Positions 8,496 to 16,032 of a stretch of 23,583 nucleotides of DNA are shown in pieces; positions within the stretch are counted from its first letter, which is position 1, and every line of letters begins with the position of its first letter. The notes beneath the pieces were generated by a model, which did no database searches, had not been told where the DNA came from, and saw nothing but the letters and a program-made list of their open reading frames with translations. A program made the translations under genes and the position numbers. Source of the stretch: Cytophagaceae bacterium. Lineage in GTDB: Bacteria > Bacteroidota > Bacteroidia > Cytophagales > Flexibacteraceae. Location: NCBI GenBank assembly GCA_947464365.1, contig CANHWS010000015.1, forward strand, positions 1-23,583. Reading direction: 5' to 3'.

Positions 8496-10745
8496 GTGTC
8501 CTCATCCTCAGCCACGATCAATATTAGTTCTAGCAATGCTGCTATCACGTTCCGGACCGCCAAAAAACTTGGTTTGTTAGAAGAAGAGTTCGAGCGCATA
8601 AAAGACATCTTGGGTCGTGTGCCCAACTTTACGGAGCTCAGCATTTTTTCGGTGATGTGGTCGGAGCACTGCTCTTACAAAAACAGTATTGTTTGGCTCA
8701 AGACTTTACCTAAGGATAGCCCTCGGATGTTGGCAAAAGCTGGCGAGGAGAATGCAGGGCTTGTTGATATTGGTGGAGGCTTGGCTTGTAGTTTCAAGAT
8801 CGAGAGCCACAACCATCCTAGCGCGCTTGAGCCTTATCAAGGTGCTGCCACAGGGGTCGGGGGTATCAACCGCGACATTTTTACCATGGGTGCCCGCCCC
8901 ATTGCCCAGCTTAACAGTTTGCGGTTTGGCAACCCTGACCTCGAACGGACCAAGTGGTTGGTACGGGGTGTCGTTAAAGGGATTGGTGATTATGGCAATG
9001 CCTTTGGTGTTCCTACCGTCGGTGGTGAGCTCTTCTTTGACGATTGTTATCAAGTCAACCCGCTGGTTAATGCCTTTAGTGCAGGCATTGTCGAAGTGGA
9101 CAAAGTCGCTCGTGCTACTAGTTATGGTGTAGGCAATCCGGTATATATTGTTGGCTCTGCCACTGGCAAGGATGGCATTCATGGGGCCACTTTCGCGTCT
9201 GAGGATATCGGCGCCCACAGTGCCGCCAAATTGCCAGCAGTGCAGGTTGGAGACCCTTTCCAAGAGAAACTACTGCTTGAAGCAACCCTTGAGGCGATTG
9301 CCACAGGCTATGTAATAGGGATTCAGGATATGGGTGCCGCAGGTATCATCTGTAGCACAAGCGAAATGAGTGCTAAGGGCGAACACGGCATGACAATCTG
9401 GCTTGACAAGGTTCCGACCCGTCAGGCTGATATGTTGCCATGGGAAATTTTGCTAAGCGAAAGCCAAGAGCGGATGTTGGTCGTGATCGACAAGGGCCAC
9501 GAGCAAGAAATCAAAGCAATTTTCGACAAGTGGGATCTAAACTGTGCACTCATTGGCGAGGTTACCAACACCGATCGCTTGCATTTCTATATGCACGGCG
9601 AACTTGTTGCCGATGTCCCAGCAGATGATTTGGTCCTTGGTGGCGGCGCACCTGTCTATCACCGCGAATACAAAGAGCCAGCCTACACTGCTGAGGTGGC
9701 TGCCTTTGATGCATCCAAGGTTCCCCAGCCAGACTATGCCGCTGTTGCAAATCATCTGCTGACCCATCCTAATATTGCCTCGCGCCGTTGGGTAGCTCGT
9801 CAGTATGATAGCATGGTTGGCACTGGTACCCTGACCACTAACAAACCTTCGGACGCAGGAGTTGTAATGGTCAAAGGGACCAATAAAGCAATTGCCATTT
9901 GTGTGGACTGTAATGGTCGGTATGTACATGCCAACCCAGAAAAGGGCACCGCTATTGCTGTCGCCGAGGCTGCTCGCAACGTCGTTTGTAGTGGTGGCAC
10001 CCCCATCGCCATCACCAATAACCTCAACTTTGGCAACCCCTACAACCCAGAGGTTTATTGGCAATTTGTATCGGCCATTAAAGGGATGACAACTGCCTGC
10101 CTCAAGTTCGGCACTCCTGTTACTGGGGGCAACGTTAGTTTCTACAACCAAAGCAATGATGGTGGGGCAGTTTTCCCGACGCCTACAATTGGCATGTTAG
10201 GCCTGTTAGATGATGTTGCAACCCATACCGGGCTTGCCTTCGCCCAGCAAGACGATCTGATTTACCTCTTAGGGCCCAGCACAGATGATATTGGGTCTTC
10301 ACAGTATGTGTATAGCTACCTTGGCATCAAGCTAAGCACAGCTCCATACCTTGATCTCGACATTGAGTGGAATGTGCAGCAAGCCGTCAGCAATAGCATT
10401 AAGGCTGGGTACATCCAGAGTGCCCATGATGTTTCCGATGGAGGGCTCTTGGTTACACTAGCGGAGTCAGCTATGCCGAAGGATTTAGGTTTTAGTATCC
10501 AGACCAACCCAGATGTTCGGAAGGATGCCTTTCTGTTTGGCGAAGGCCAAAGTAGGGTAGTGGTTTCCGTTAGCCCAGGCCAAAAAGCTGAGTTTGAGCG
10601 CTATTTAGTCCAAGAGGCTAATATTCCTTGGGCAAAACTAGGTGTCGTTACTGCTGGCCCAGCCTATGTTGTTGACGGCCAAGAACTGGTTAACAACTCC
10701 ATTAAGGATGCGTATGATACCGTCCTGGAGAAGTTGTTTGGGTAA
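8496..10745 (+). CDS. purL: Phosphoribosylformylglycinamidine synthase II
   Basis: ATP-dependent synthetase of purine biosynthesis that turns FGAR into FGAM using ammonia delivered by PurQ, with PurS as bridge. At 749 aa this is the small PurL type, so purS and purQ should be elsewhere in the genome; neither is in the window. Visible family blocks are VMWSEHCSYKNS (H58), KIESHNHPSALEPYQGAATGVGG, FGVPTVGGE, IQDMGAAGIICSTSEM, the second-half blocks VVCSGGTPIAITNNLNFGNP and TPVTGGNVSFYNQ, and AHDVSDGGL. The start is a GTG at 8496. An in-frame stop lies at 8481-8483 and no ATG occurs before residue 54, well inside the domain, so GTG is the only reasonable start. The gene converges on purK with a 20-nt gap. 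Confidence 0.97.
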   Translation: MSSSSATINISSSNAAITFRTAKKLGLLEEEFERIKDILGRVPNFTELSIFSVMWSEHCSYKNSIVWLKTLPKDSPRMLAKAGEENAGLVDIGGGLACSFKIESHNHPSALEPYQGAATGVGGINRDIFTMGARPIAQLNSLRFGNPDLERTKWLVRGVVKGIGDYGNAFGVPTVGGELFFDDCYQVNPLVNAFSAGIVEVDKVARATSYGVGNPVYIVGSATGKDGIHGATFASEDIGAHSAAKLPAVQVGDPFQEKLLLEATLEAIATGYVIGIQDMGAAGIICSTSEMSAKGEHGMTIWLDKVPTRQADMLPWEILLSESQERMLVVIDKGHEQEIKAIFDKWDLNCALIGEVTNTDRLHFYMHGELVADVPADDLVLGGGAPVYHREYKEPAYTAEVAAFDASKVPQPDYAAVANHLLTHPNIASRRWVARQYDSMVGTGTLTTNKPSDAGVVMVKGTNKAIAICVDCNGRYVHANPEKGTAIAVAEAARNVVCSGGTPIAITNNLNFGNPYNPEVYWQFVSAIKGMTTACLKFGTPVTGGNVSFYNQSNDGGAVFPTPTIGMLGLLDDVATHTGLAFAQQDDLIYLLGPSTDDIGSSQYVYSYLGIKLSTAPYLDLDIEWNVQQAVSNSIKAGYIQSAHDVSDGGLLVTLAESAMPKDLGFSIQTNPDVRKDAFLFGEGQSRVVVSVSPGQKAEFERYLVQEANIPWAKLGVVTAGPAYVVDGQELVNNSIKDAYDTVLEKLFG

Positions 10746-10750
10746 AAGTA

Positions 10751-10775
10751 GGCAGGTAACTAAATCTACCTTGCC
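10751..10775. terminator. Possible two-way hairpin between purL and purK
   Basis: GGCAGGTA (10751-10758) pairs with TACCTTGCC (10767-10775) with one bulged base and an 8-nt loop, spanning the gap between the two convergent stop codons. There is no T tract on either side, and it overlaps the 3' end of purK. It may slow read-through in both directions; support is modest. Confidence 0.35.
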
Positions 10776-11995
10776 TCCACCATTACCATCTCAGCCTTTT
10801 TAAGGACCTCTTCTCGAGTAGTACCCACGACCGTGACATGGCCCATTTTGCGGAATGGTCTTGTCAGTGATTTGCCATACAAAAAGGGATAGACCCCCGG
10901 TAATGATAAGGCATCAGTTAGACCTGTGTATTGCGCTTTACCTTCTGAACCTTCAGCTCCAAGGATGTTGAGCATGGCTGCATGGCTATGGGTGGATGTG
11001 TCAGCACTTGGTAAGCCAAGCACTGCTCGTAGGTGTTGTTCGAATTGGCTACTTCTGCAGGCCCTGATTGTATGATGTCCGCTATTGTGCGGCCTAGGTG
11101 CTATCTCGTTTACCAAGACTTCACCAGCTTTGGTCAAGAAAAATTCAACAGCTAACAAACCAACATAGTCGAGCTCATCGACAATTTGGTGTGCAATCTT
11201 GATGGCTTCGTCACTAACTCCTGGCGGTAAGGATGCAGGGGCAACCAAGTATTGCAGGATGTGTTTTGTTGGGTGGAAAACCTGTTCAACTGCCTCAAAA
11301 TGAGCGATTTGTCCATATTCGTTGCGACTTATAATGATGCTGAATTCGGTCTGGATATCAACCTTTTTTTCTAGAACGGCAGGGCAGTCAAATGCCTGAT
11401 TTACCTTTGATGGATCCGCAAGTAACACCACTCCACGGCCGTCATACCCATCAGTGGCGGACTTATGCACTGCAGGGAAAAAGTCGGGATAGGCCAGCAC
11501 CTCAGCGCCAGTTTGCGTCAGGACAAAATCAGAGGTAGGGATACCAGCCTGTTTGTAAAACTGCTTTTGTTGGCTTTTGTCCTTTATAAGGTCTAGGTGA
11601 TCTGGTTTAGGATAGACCTGTACCCCCTCTGAAACTAATTGTTTGAGCGCATCGGTGTTAACTGCCTCGATCTCAACCGTGATGTGGCTGAAGCGGCGCC
11701 CAAAATTGAGCACCGTCTGATAGTCCTTAAATGAACCAATAGTGTGGCCATGTGCCAAATGATGACAGCTGCAATCCTGATCAGGGTCCAGGACGTGCAA
11801 CGCAATACCAAGATCAATAGCAGCCTGGCACAACATCATTCCCAGCTGACCACCTCCCAGAAGCCCGATACTGATGCCAGGTTTATAGGCATTGCTTAGG
11901 TTTCCTACAAAAGTGGCTTGGGCCTTGCTAGGATTTAAGTTTAGTTTTTTCTCGCTTTCTGAAAGACCTGGATGGGTACTATTGAGCTTGCCCAT
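10766..11995 (-). CDS. purK: N5-carboxyaminoimidazole ribonucleotide synthase
   Basis: ATP-grasp enzyme that joins bicarbonate to AIR to give N5-CAIR in purine synthesis; PurE would act next and is not in the window. Visible are the nucleotide loop GLLGGGQLGMM (44-54), the ATP-binding Lys in VHKSATDGYDGRG (K178), the metal-binding acids E284 (LLAVEFF) and E297 (VNEIAPRPHNSGHHTI), and a C-terminal cap. At 409 aa it is somewhat long because about 40 residues precede the first strand. That extension is Ser/Lys/Asn-rich, with no ATG between 11995 and residue 53, so it is either real or the gene starts at a non-ATG codon. It lies 32 nt downstream of the divergent ATP-grasp gene on the same strand, so the two may be co-transcribed. 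It faces purL tail to tail. Confidence 0.95.
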   Translation of the reverse strand: MGKLNSTHPGLSESEKKLNLNPSKAQATFVGNLSNAYKPGISIGLLGGGQLGMMLCQAAIDLGIALHVLDPDQDCSCHHLAHGHTIGSFKDYQTVLNFGRRFSHITVEIEAVNTDALKQLVSEGVQVYPKPDHLDLIKDKSQQKQFYKQAGIPTSDFVLTQTGAEVLAYPDFFPAVHKSATDGYDGRGVVLLADPSKVNQAFDCPAVLEKKVDIQTEFSIIISRNEYGQIAHFEAVEQVFHPTKHILQYLVAPASLPPGVSDEAIKIAHQIVDELDYVGLLAVEFFLTKAGEVLVNEIAPRPHNSGHHTIRACRSSQFEQHLRAVLGLPSADTSTHSHAAMLNILGAEGSEGKAQYTGLTDALSLPGVYPFLYGKSLTRPFRKMGHVTVVGTTREEVLKKAEMVMVEAR

Positions 11996-12027
11996 AAGGG
12001 TAATACATGGGGTGTTAGTTGTGGCGA

Positions 12028-13221
12028 CTAATCAGCCTCAAAGAACGCTAAAGAACCACCAACCCAAGTAAAGTTCTTGTTGAATTTTACACCCATCATC
12101 AATCCTTTGCTCATCCGGACTAGGCTGGTGGCGAGGGTAGGTCTAGCATCACCATCTGGCCAAAGATACAACATCCTTAGCTCGACCTTTACAGGTATAT
12201 CGAGAGACTCAACGGCAGGAGCATAGTTTACTTTCTTCATCAAGATCCAGTTTTCGGGATCTGGGATGGCCTCGATGTCAGCTTTGGTGACATTGACCAA
12301 AACACCACTACCCGCAAAGCTGAACAATGGTTTCAGGACGTAGTTTTCTAGGTCGGTTGGAATCGTGGTTAACTCATTCAGGAACCATGTTTTAGGCACG
12401 AATTCGCTATCCAGCATCGTAAGGATATACTTGCTGATCCTGAAGAACCAAGCAGGGTGTCCCGCCCATTCGACGTCCACATCTTGCCGCATATCAAAGG
12501 CCAGTTTCAGATCTGTCCGTTGTTGCAACTCGTCAAAAATGACACGGTTGTAAATCCTGTTTATGCGGGTTCTGACCCCATCACGCATATAGTACAGCTT
12601 TCGATCTTCCAGCATCACATCCGTCAAGCAGACCGAACGGAGTCCGATTAGTTGCTCCATAGCGTAGAAATCGACCTTCGTTTTTTGTTTTTCAGGTTCG
12701 ATCTCGAGTAGGATTACATTTTCGATGGCGTATTCTCCCTGGATCACTTTGGCTAACAATGCCAAATAGGAACTGGTATCGAGCCCATTAAACAAGTATT
12801 CGAAATTGTCTGGGATGGGCCAGAATTTCAGTGCAGCTTGGCTGATAACTTCCTGAAAACCATAGAGGGATGGGAAACCTTGGAGCTCGATAAGCCTTGG
12901 TGCAAAGTTGCCTTCCTCATCGGTACTGATGGCCCAGTCGATGGCCAAAAAGTGGGTATGAGGTGTTTCGTTCGGCACCTCAAGCCCAGGCGGCACCGCC
13001 CGGTCTGTCTTTGCCTTGAAGTCAGGGCTAGTGATCAAGTCAATGATATGCTCGCCAGCCTTGACCACCTTATGCTTAAGATCGCGCGGAATAAAAATAG
13101 GCGTTTCGGCAATCCTGAACTCTATTTCATAGTTATAGAGATCATTCAGATACTTAACGTATGCCTCGTATTGCGCTTCAGTAAATTGGGCATTAAATGC
13201 CTGTCGAGCTGCTGGGACCAT
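12028..13221 (-). CDS. Divergent, possibly circularly permuted ATP-grasp ligase
   Basis: Protein of 397 aa that I do not recognise as a named family. A nucleotide-binding half of ATP-grasp type is visible late in the chain: ENYVLKPLFSFAGSGV (292-307) has the ATP-binding Lys (K297) and a Gly-rich loop, WILMKKVNYAP (325-335) fits the hinge, and VKVELRMLYLW (344-354) fits the following strand. The usual metal-binding Glu-x-Asn strand at the C terminus is missing, and the chain ends soon after. A similar motif instead comes early, in APRLIELQGFPSLYGFQE (107-124, E112). That order resembles circularly permuted ATP-grasp proteins; this is inference. It presumably activates a carboxylate as acyl phosphate for attack by an amine. 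Neighbours are a GCS2 ligase upstream (194-nt gap) and purK 32 nt downstream. There is no signal peptide, so it is cytoplasmic. Confidence 0.7.
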   Translation of the reverse strand: MVPAARQAFNAQFTEAQYEAYVKYLNDLYNYEIEFRIAETPIFIPRDLKHKVVKAGEHIIDLITSPDFKAKTDRAVPPGLEVPNETPHTHFLAIDWAISTDEEGNFAPRLIELQGFPSLYGFQEVISQAALKFWPIPDNFEYLFNGLDTSSYLALLAKVIQGEYAIENVILLEIEPEKQKTKVDFYAMEQLIGLRSVCLTDVMLEDRKLYYMRDGVRTRINRIYNRVIFDELQQRTDLKLAFDMRQDVDVEWAGHPAWFFRISKYILTMLDSEFVPKTWFLNELTTIPTDLENYVLKPLFSFAGSGVLVNVTKADIEAIPDPENWILMKKVNYAPAVESLDIPVKVELRMLYLWPDGDARPTLATSLVRMSKGLMMGVKFNKNFTWVGGSLAFFEAD

Positions 13222-13344
13222 GCCTAGGCTTGATTTTTTGGTAGGAATAATTTAACAGAGGTAGCTACAAGGAAACTTAAAGGTTCCAAGTCAACCAATA
13301 TTCACTTGCGAGGTATGGTAGGATAAACAAAAAAGTCTGGCCCC

Positions 13345-13395
13345 TACCGATTTTGGTATCTAAGGTTTGAAGGAACCAAGGGATCAAAATCGGTA
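13345..13395 (-). terminator. Hairpin between the GCS2 and ATP-grasp-like genes
   Basis: TACCGATTTTG (13345-13355) and CAAAATCGGTA (13385-13395) are perfect 11-base complements; the loop contains a smaller GGTT/AACC stem. It starts 20 nt after the stop of the GCS2 gene. On the minus strand a run of six T (13334-13329) follows the stem by about 10 nt. It may be a terminator for the GCS2 gene or an attenuator ahead of the ATP-grasp-like gene. Confidence 0.5.
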
Positions 13396-13415
13396 AGGCA
13401 GCAATTTACCCCATA

Positions 13416-14525
13416 CTAATGGACTCCGTAGGCCGTTTCGCTAATGATATAATCTACAACAGCTTTAAGGTCGCCGCCCGACTCTTCGTAAACCTTGAGC
13501 TGACGATCAGCACCTGAGCCATTTGCGATCATGGTATGGATGTAGTTGATGGCATCCCTGCTTCCGAGATCATCGACTACGTCGTCCACAAACTCCATCA
13601 ACTCATAAACAAGTTCAATGGCTGACACCTCCTCCTGTTTGCCAAAATCAATGAGTTTGCCCTGCATGCCATAGCGGCAAGCACGCCATTTGTTCTCGTT
13701 GATCAAGGCCCGGCGATAAAGCCTGAAGTTCAGGTTCTTTTGCATCAGGCGGTGGATCTTGACCACGATAGCCTGCATCAATGCTGCCAAAGCAATAGTT
13801 TCCTCGACACGCATCTGAACGTCACAAACACGAAACTCAAGTGTGTCAAAGAAAGGGTGTAGGCGGATATCCCACCAGATCTTTTTGCCATTGTCAATAC
13901 AGCCTGTCTTGACCAGCAGATTGATGTAACTATCATACTCGGCCGCTGATGCAAAATAGTCTGGGATACCAGTCCTAGGAAATTTGTCAAATACCTTACT
14001 CCTGAACGACTTAAAGCCAGTATTACGACCCTCCCAGAATGGCGAGTTGGTGCTCAGCGCAAAAATATGTGGCAAGAAATACCGGGCCGCATTCATGATC
14101 TGGACGCCAAGCTCACGCTCCTCAATCCCGACATGGACATGGAGCCCGAAGATGAGATTGGCACGTGCTGCATCCTGCAATTCGTTCACGATCTCTTCGT
14201 ACCGAGGATGATCTGTGATCTGCTGCTCTGACCATAATGAAAAGGGGTGGGTACCTGCTGAGGCTACCCGGAGGCCAGACTGATTTGCAAGGTCTAGTAT
14301 CGTTTTTCGCAGGTAGGTAACTTCCTTGCGAGCTTCCTCTATATTTTGGCAAATGTTGGTCCCGACCTCGACAACGCTTTGGTGCATCTCGGCTTTCACC
14401 TGCTCCTTGAGCAGGACTTTGCCTCCTTCCACGATTTGCTCCATGTGTGACCGGAGCTCGCGTGTCACAGGGTCAATAATCTGGAACTCTTCTTCGATAC
14501 CTAATGTGTAAACTGTCTGGGCCAT
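13416..14525 (-). CDS. GCS2 carboxylate-amine ligase (YbdK family)
   Basis: Glutamine-synthetase-fold ligase of 369 aa, about the length of E. coli YbdK. The N-terminal signature is LGIEEEFQIIDP (8-19), where the acidic cluster binds metal. Further blocks are GLHVHVGIEE (127-136), ALSTNSPFWEGRNTGFKSFR (156-175), and the mid-protein block WWDIRLHPFFDTLEFRVCD, which bears more likely metal and substrate ligands. Family members join an amino group to a carboxylate at the cost of ATP, the known activity being weak glutamate-cysteine ligation; the true substrates of YbdK-type proteins are mostly unknown. It lies between two ATP-grasp ligases and near a hydrolase on the same strand, which suggests a shared product. 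A 301-nt leader with hairpins precedes it, so it may have its own promoter. The start is the ATG giving MAQTVYTLGIEEEF. Confidence 0.93.
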   Translation of the reverse strand: MAQTVYTLGIEEEFQIIDPVTRELRSHMEQIVEGGKVLLKEQVKAEMHQSVVEVGTNICQNIEEARKEVTYLRKTILDLANQSGLRVASAGTHPFSLWSEQQITDHPRYEEIVNELQDAARANLIFGLHVHVGIEERELGVQIMNAARYFLPHIFALSTNSPFWEGRNTGFKSFRSKVFDKFPRTGIPDYFASAAEYDSYINLLVKTGCIDNGKKIWWDIRLHPFFDTLEFRVCDVQMRVEETIALAALMQAIVVKIHRLMQKNLNFRLYRRALINENKWRACRYGMQGKLIDFGKQEEVSAIELVYELMEFVDDVVDDLGSRDAINYIHTMIANGSGADRQLKVYEESGGDLKAVVDYIISETAYGVH

Positions 14526-14826
14526 AAGTCAGGTTTTAAGGAGGGGCTTACCTCTGACGAACAATGTGGTTGGTTCGCCAATTTTGTTGAGAATGATGAT
14601 CAGAGTCTTGAAGCAGTGATAATTGACTAGACTCTGGTCTTAGGTTTTTATGGTGATACTTACCTTAGGGCCTAAACTAGTTGTTATCAGCTAGACTAAC
14701 AATCAAAATGCGCGATGCACTCTAAAATAACATGTATTTTGTTTGGCAACAGGCTATAAATGCCAAAGACACCTCGTTTCGGAAGTGTCTTTGGTCAGTT
14801 GTAATTTTCAGGGTATCCTGGAAGAT
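14526..14826 (-). other. Structured intergenic region in the ligase cluster
   Basis: This 301-nt stretch has no credible ORF. It holds two clear inverted repeats: CAGAGTCT (14601-14608) with AGACTCTG (14629-14636), located 76-111 nt before the GCS2 start, and a perfect 10-bp hairpin at 14763-14794 close to the end of the upstream ATP-grasp gene (listed separately). The promoter of the GCS2 gene probably lies between them. I find no good match to the Bacteroidota TAnnTTTG box. Confidence 0.5.
14763..14794 (-). terminator. Terminator-like hairpin after the K/A-tailed ATP-grasp gene
   Basis: CCAAAGACAC (14763-14772) and GTGTCTTTGG (14785-14794) form a perfect 10-bp stem with a 12-nt loop, 32 nt after the stop codon at 14827 on the minus strand. 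The sequence after it is AT-rich (CATTTATAG) but lacks a true T tract. It probably limits read-through into the GCS2 gene. Confidence 0.55.
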
Positions 14827-15960
14827 CTACTTTTTGCTAGCTGCTTTTTTTGTTTTGGCTTCTGCAGCCGGCACAACCACTACCTGCTGAACCTCCTTTT
14901 TAGGGGCGGCCTTTTTGGCGGTAGCTGGTTTTGTTTCAGCTTCTTTTGTGGCTTTGGTAGCGGCCTTAGGTTTTGGTAACGGGCCACCTTGATTCACAGA
15001 TGCCTCTGTCAGTCCATTACCTAGTACGGCTTCCTTAACAAATGTACCCCAAGTGAGGTTCATCTTGCCTGGTTCGGCTGCTTGTGCACGCTCGATGGCC
15101 ATGTTTGCTGCTGCCTCGACAACCCAGTCAAAGTTGGCTTGCCCAACAGAGTTGACATCAGCATCAGGCGCAGGGTTGCAGAAATCAATCGCAATAGGCA
15201 CTCCATCACGCACTGCAAACTCAACTGTGTTGAAGTCGTAGCCTAGGCCTTCGTTCAGACGCAAGACATAGTCCTTGATGGTGGCCAAAAGGGTAGGATC
15301 TGCCTCATAACCTTCGACGACGTACCGGAGGTGGTGCGGATTGCGGGGTTCGTATGGCATGATCAAGATGTCTTTACCACCGATGCAATAACAGCGGAAG
15401 TAAAGATCGAATTTGATCTCTTCCTGCAGCATCATGACCAACTTGCCGGTTTCTTCGTAGGCACCCCAGAACTGGTCAGGATTTTCGATCTTGTACACGT
15501 TCTTCCATCCACCACCAGCAAAGGGCTTGAAGTAGGCAGGGAAGCCAACATAGTTGAAGATCGCAGGCCAGTCCAGCGGATAAGCTAGGTTCCGGAAACT
15601 TTCGGAGCTGGTATCATCTGGATGCTCATGACTCGGGAGCAACACCGTTTTGGGAACTGGTACCCCTACTTTGGTGGCCAAGGCATTATTGAAAAACTTT
15701 TCGTCGGCAGACCACCAGAACGGGTTGTTGATCACGGCTGTTCCGCTGATGGCAGCATTCTTGAGGAACCCGCGATAGAATGGAACATCTTGCGAAATGC
15801 GGTCGATGATGACGGCATATTCACTCAGTTCGCCCTGTACCACTTTGTCAATATGGACAAACTCTGCAACGATGCCAGGGATATTTTTGCTATTGACTCG
15901 GTCAACAAAAGCCTGCGGAAATGTACTTTCCTTGCCAAATAGAATACCTATTTTTTTCAT
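14827..15960 (-). CDS. ATP-grasp ligase with Lys/Ala-rich C-terminal tail
   Basis: Protein of 377 aa resembling D-Ala-D-Ala-ligase/RimK-type ATP-grasp enzymes in its order of motifs. There is an N-terminal Rossmann-like strand (KKIGILFG), then PAYFKPFAGGGWKNV (141-155), where K145 and the Gly loop bind ATP. MMLQEEI (176-182) fits the hinge, and NTVEFAVRDGVPIAIDFCNP (244-263) carries the metal-binding residues E247, D259 and N262. The last 51 residues (327-377) are a low-complexity tail of Lys, Ala, Pro and Thr with PK and KK pairs, interrupted by QQVVVVP. It looks like the basic tails of histone-H1-like proteins and is not part of the fold. The substrate is unknown. It is not the housekeeping Ddl, since the Ddl signature blocks are not recognisable. 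The esterase gene lies 72 nt upstream on the same strand, and the GCS2 ligase follows beyond a terminator-like hairpin. Confidence 0.88.
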   Translation of the reverse strand: MKKIGILFGKESTFPQAFVDRVNSKNIPGIVAEFVHIDKVVQGELSEYAVIIDRISQDVPFYRGFLKNAAISGTAVINNPFWWSADEKFFNNALATKVGVPVPKTVLLPSHEHPDDTSSESFRNLAYPLDWPAIFNYVGFPAYFKPFAGGGWKNVYKIENPDQFWGAYEETGKLVMMLQEEIKFDLYFRCYCIGGKDILIMPYEPRNPHHLRYVVEGYEADPTLLATIKDYVLRLNEGLGYDFNTVEFAVRDGVPIAIDFCNPAPDADVNSVGQANFDWVVEAAANMAIERAQAAEPGKMNLTWGTFVKEAVLGNGLTEASVNQGGPLPKPKAATKATKEAETKPATAKKAAPKKEVQQVVVVPAAEAKTKKAASKK

Positions 15961-16032
15961 GGTTGGGTAATGGAAATCAGTATCATAACAGCAAGATACT
16001 GGGTCAAAACTAATACAAGTTGCACTAAAGAT

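Noticed and set aside
9537..10151. 204-codon antisense open frame inside purL
   Set aside because: It lies fully opposite a certain gene, matches no family, and is explained by the codon pattern of purL.
12838..13227. 129-codon plus-strand frame opposite the ATP-grasp-like gene
   Set aside because: It is a shadow of the minus-strand gene, which has clear ATP-grasp motifs.
14827..15960. Calling this gene ddl (D-alanine-D-alanine ligase)
   Set aside because: The overall ATP-grasp order is similar, but Ddl signature blocks are not recognisable, the basic tail is foreign to Ddl, and the neighbours are not cell-wall genes.
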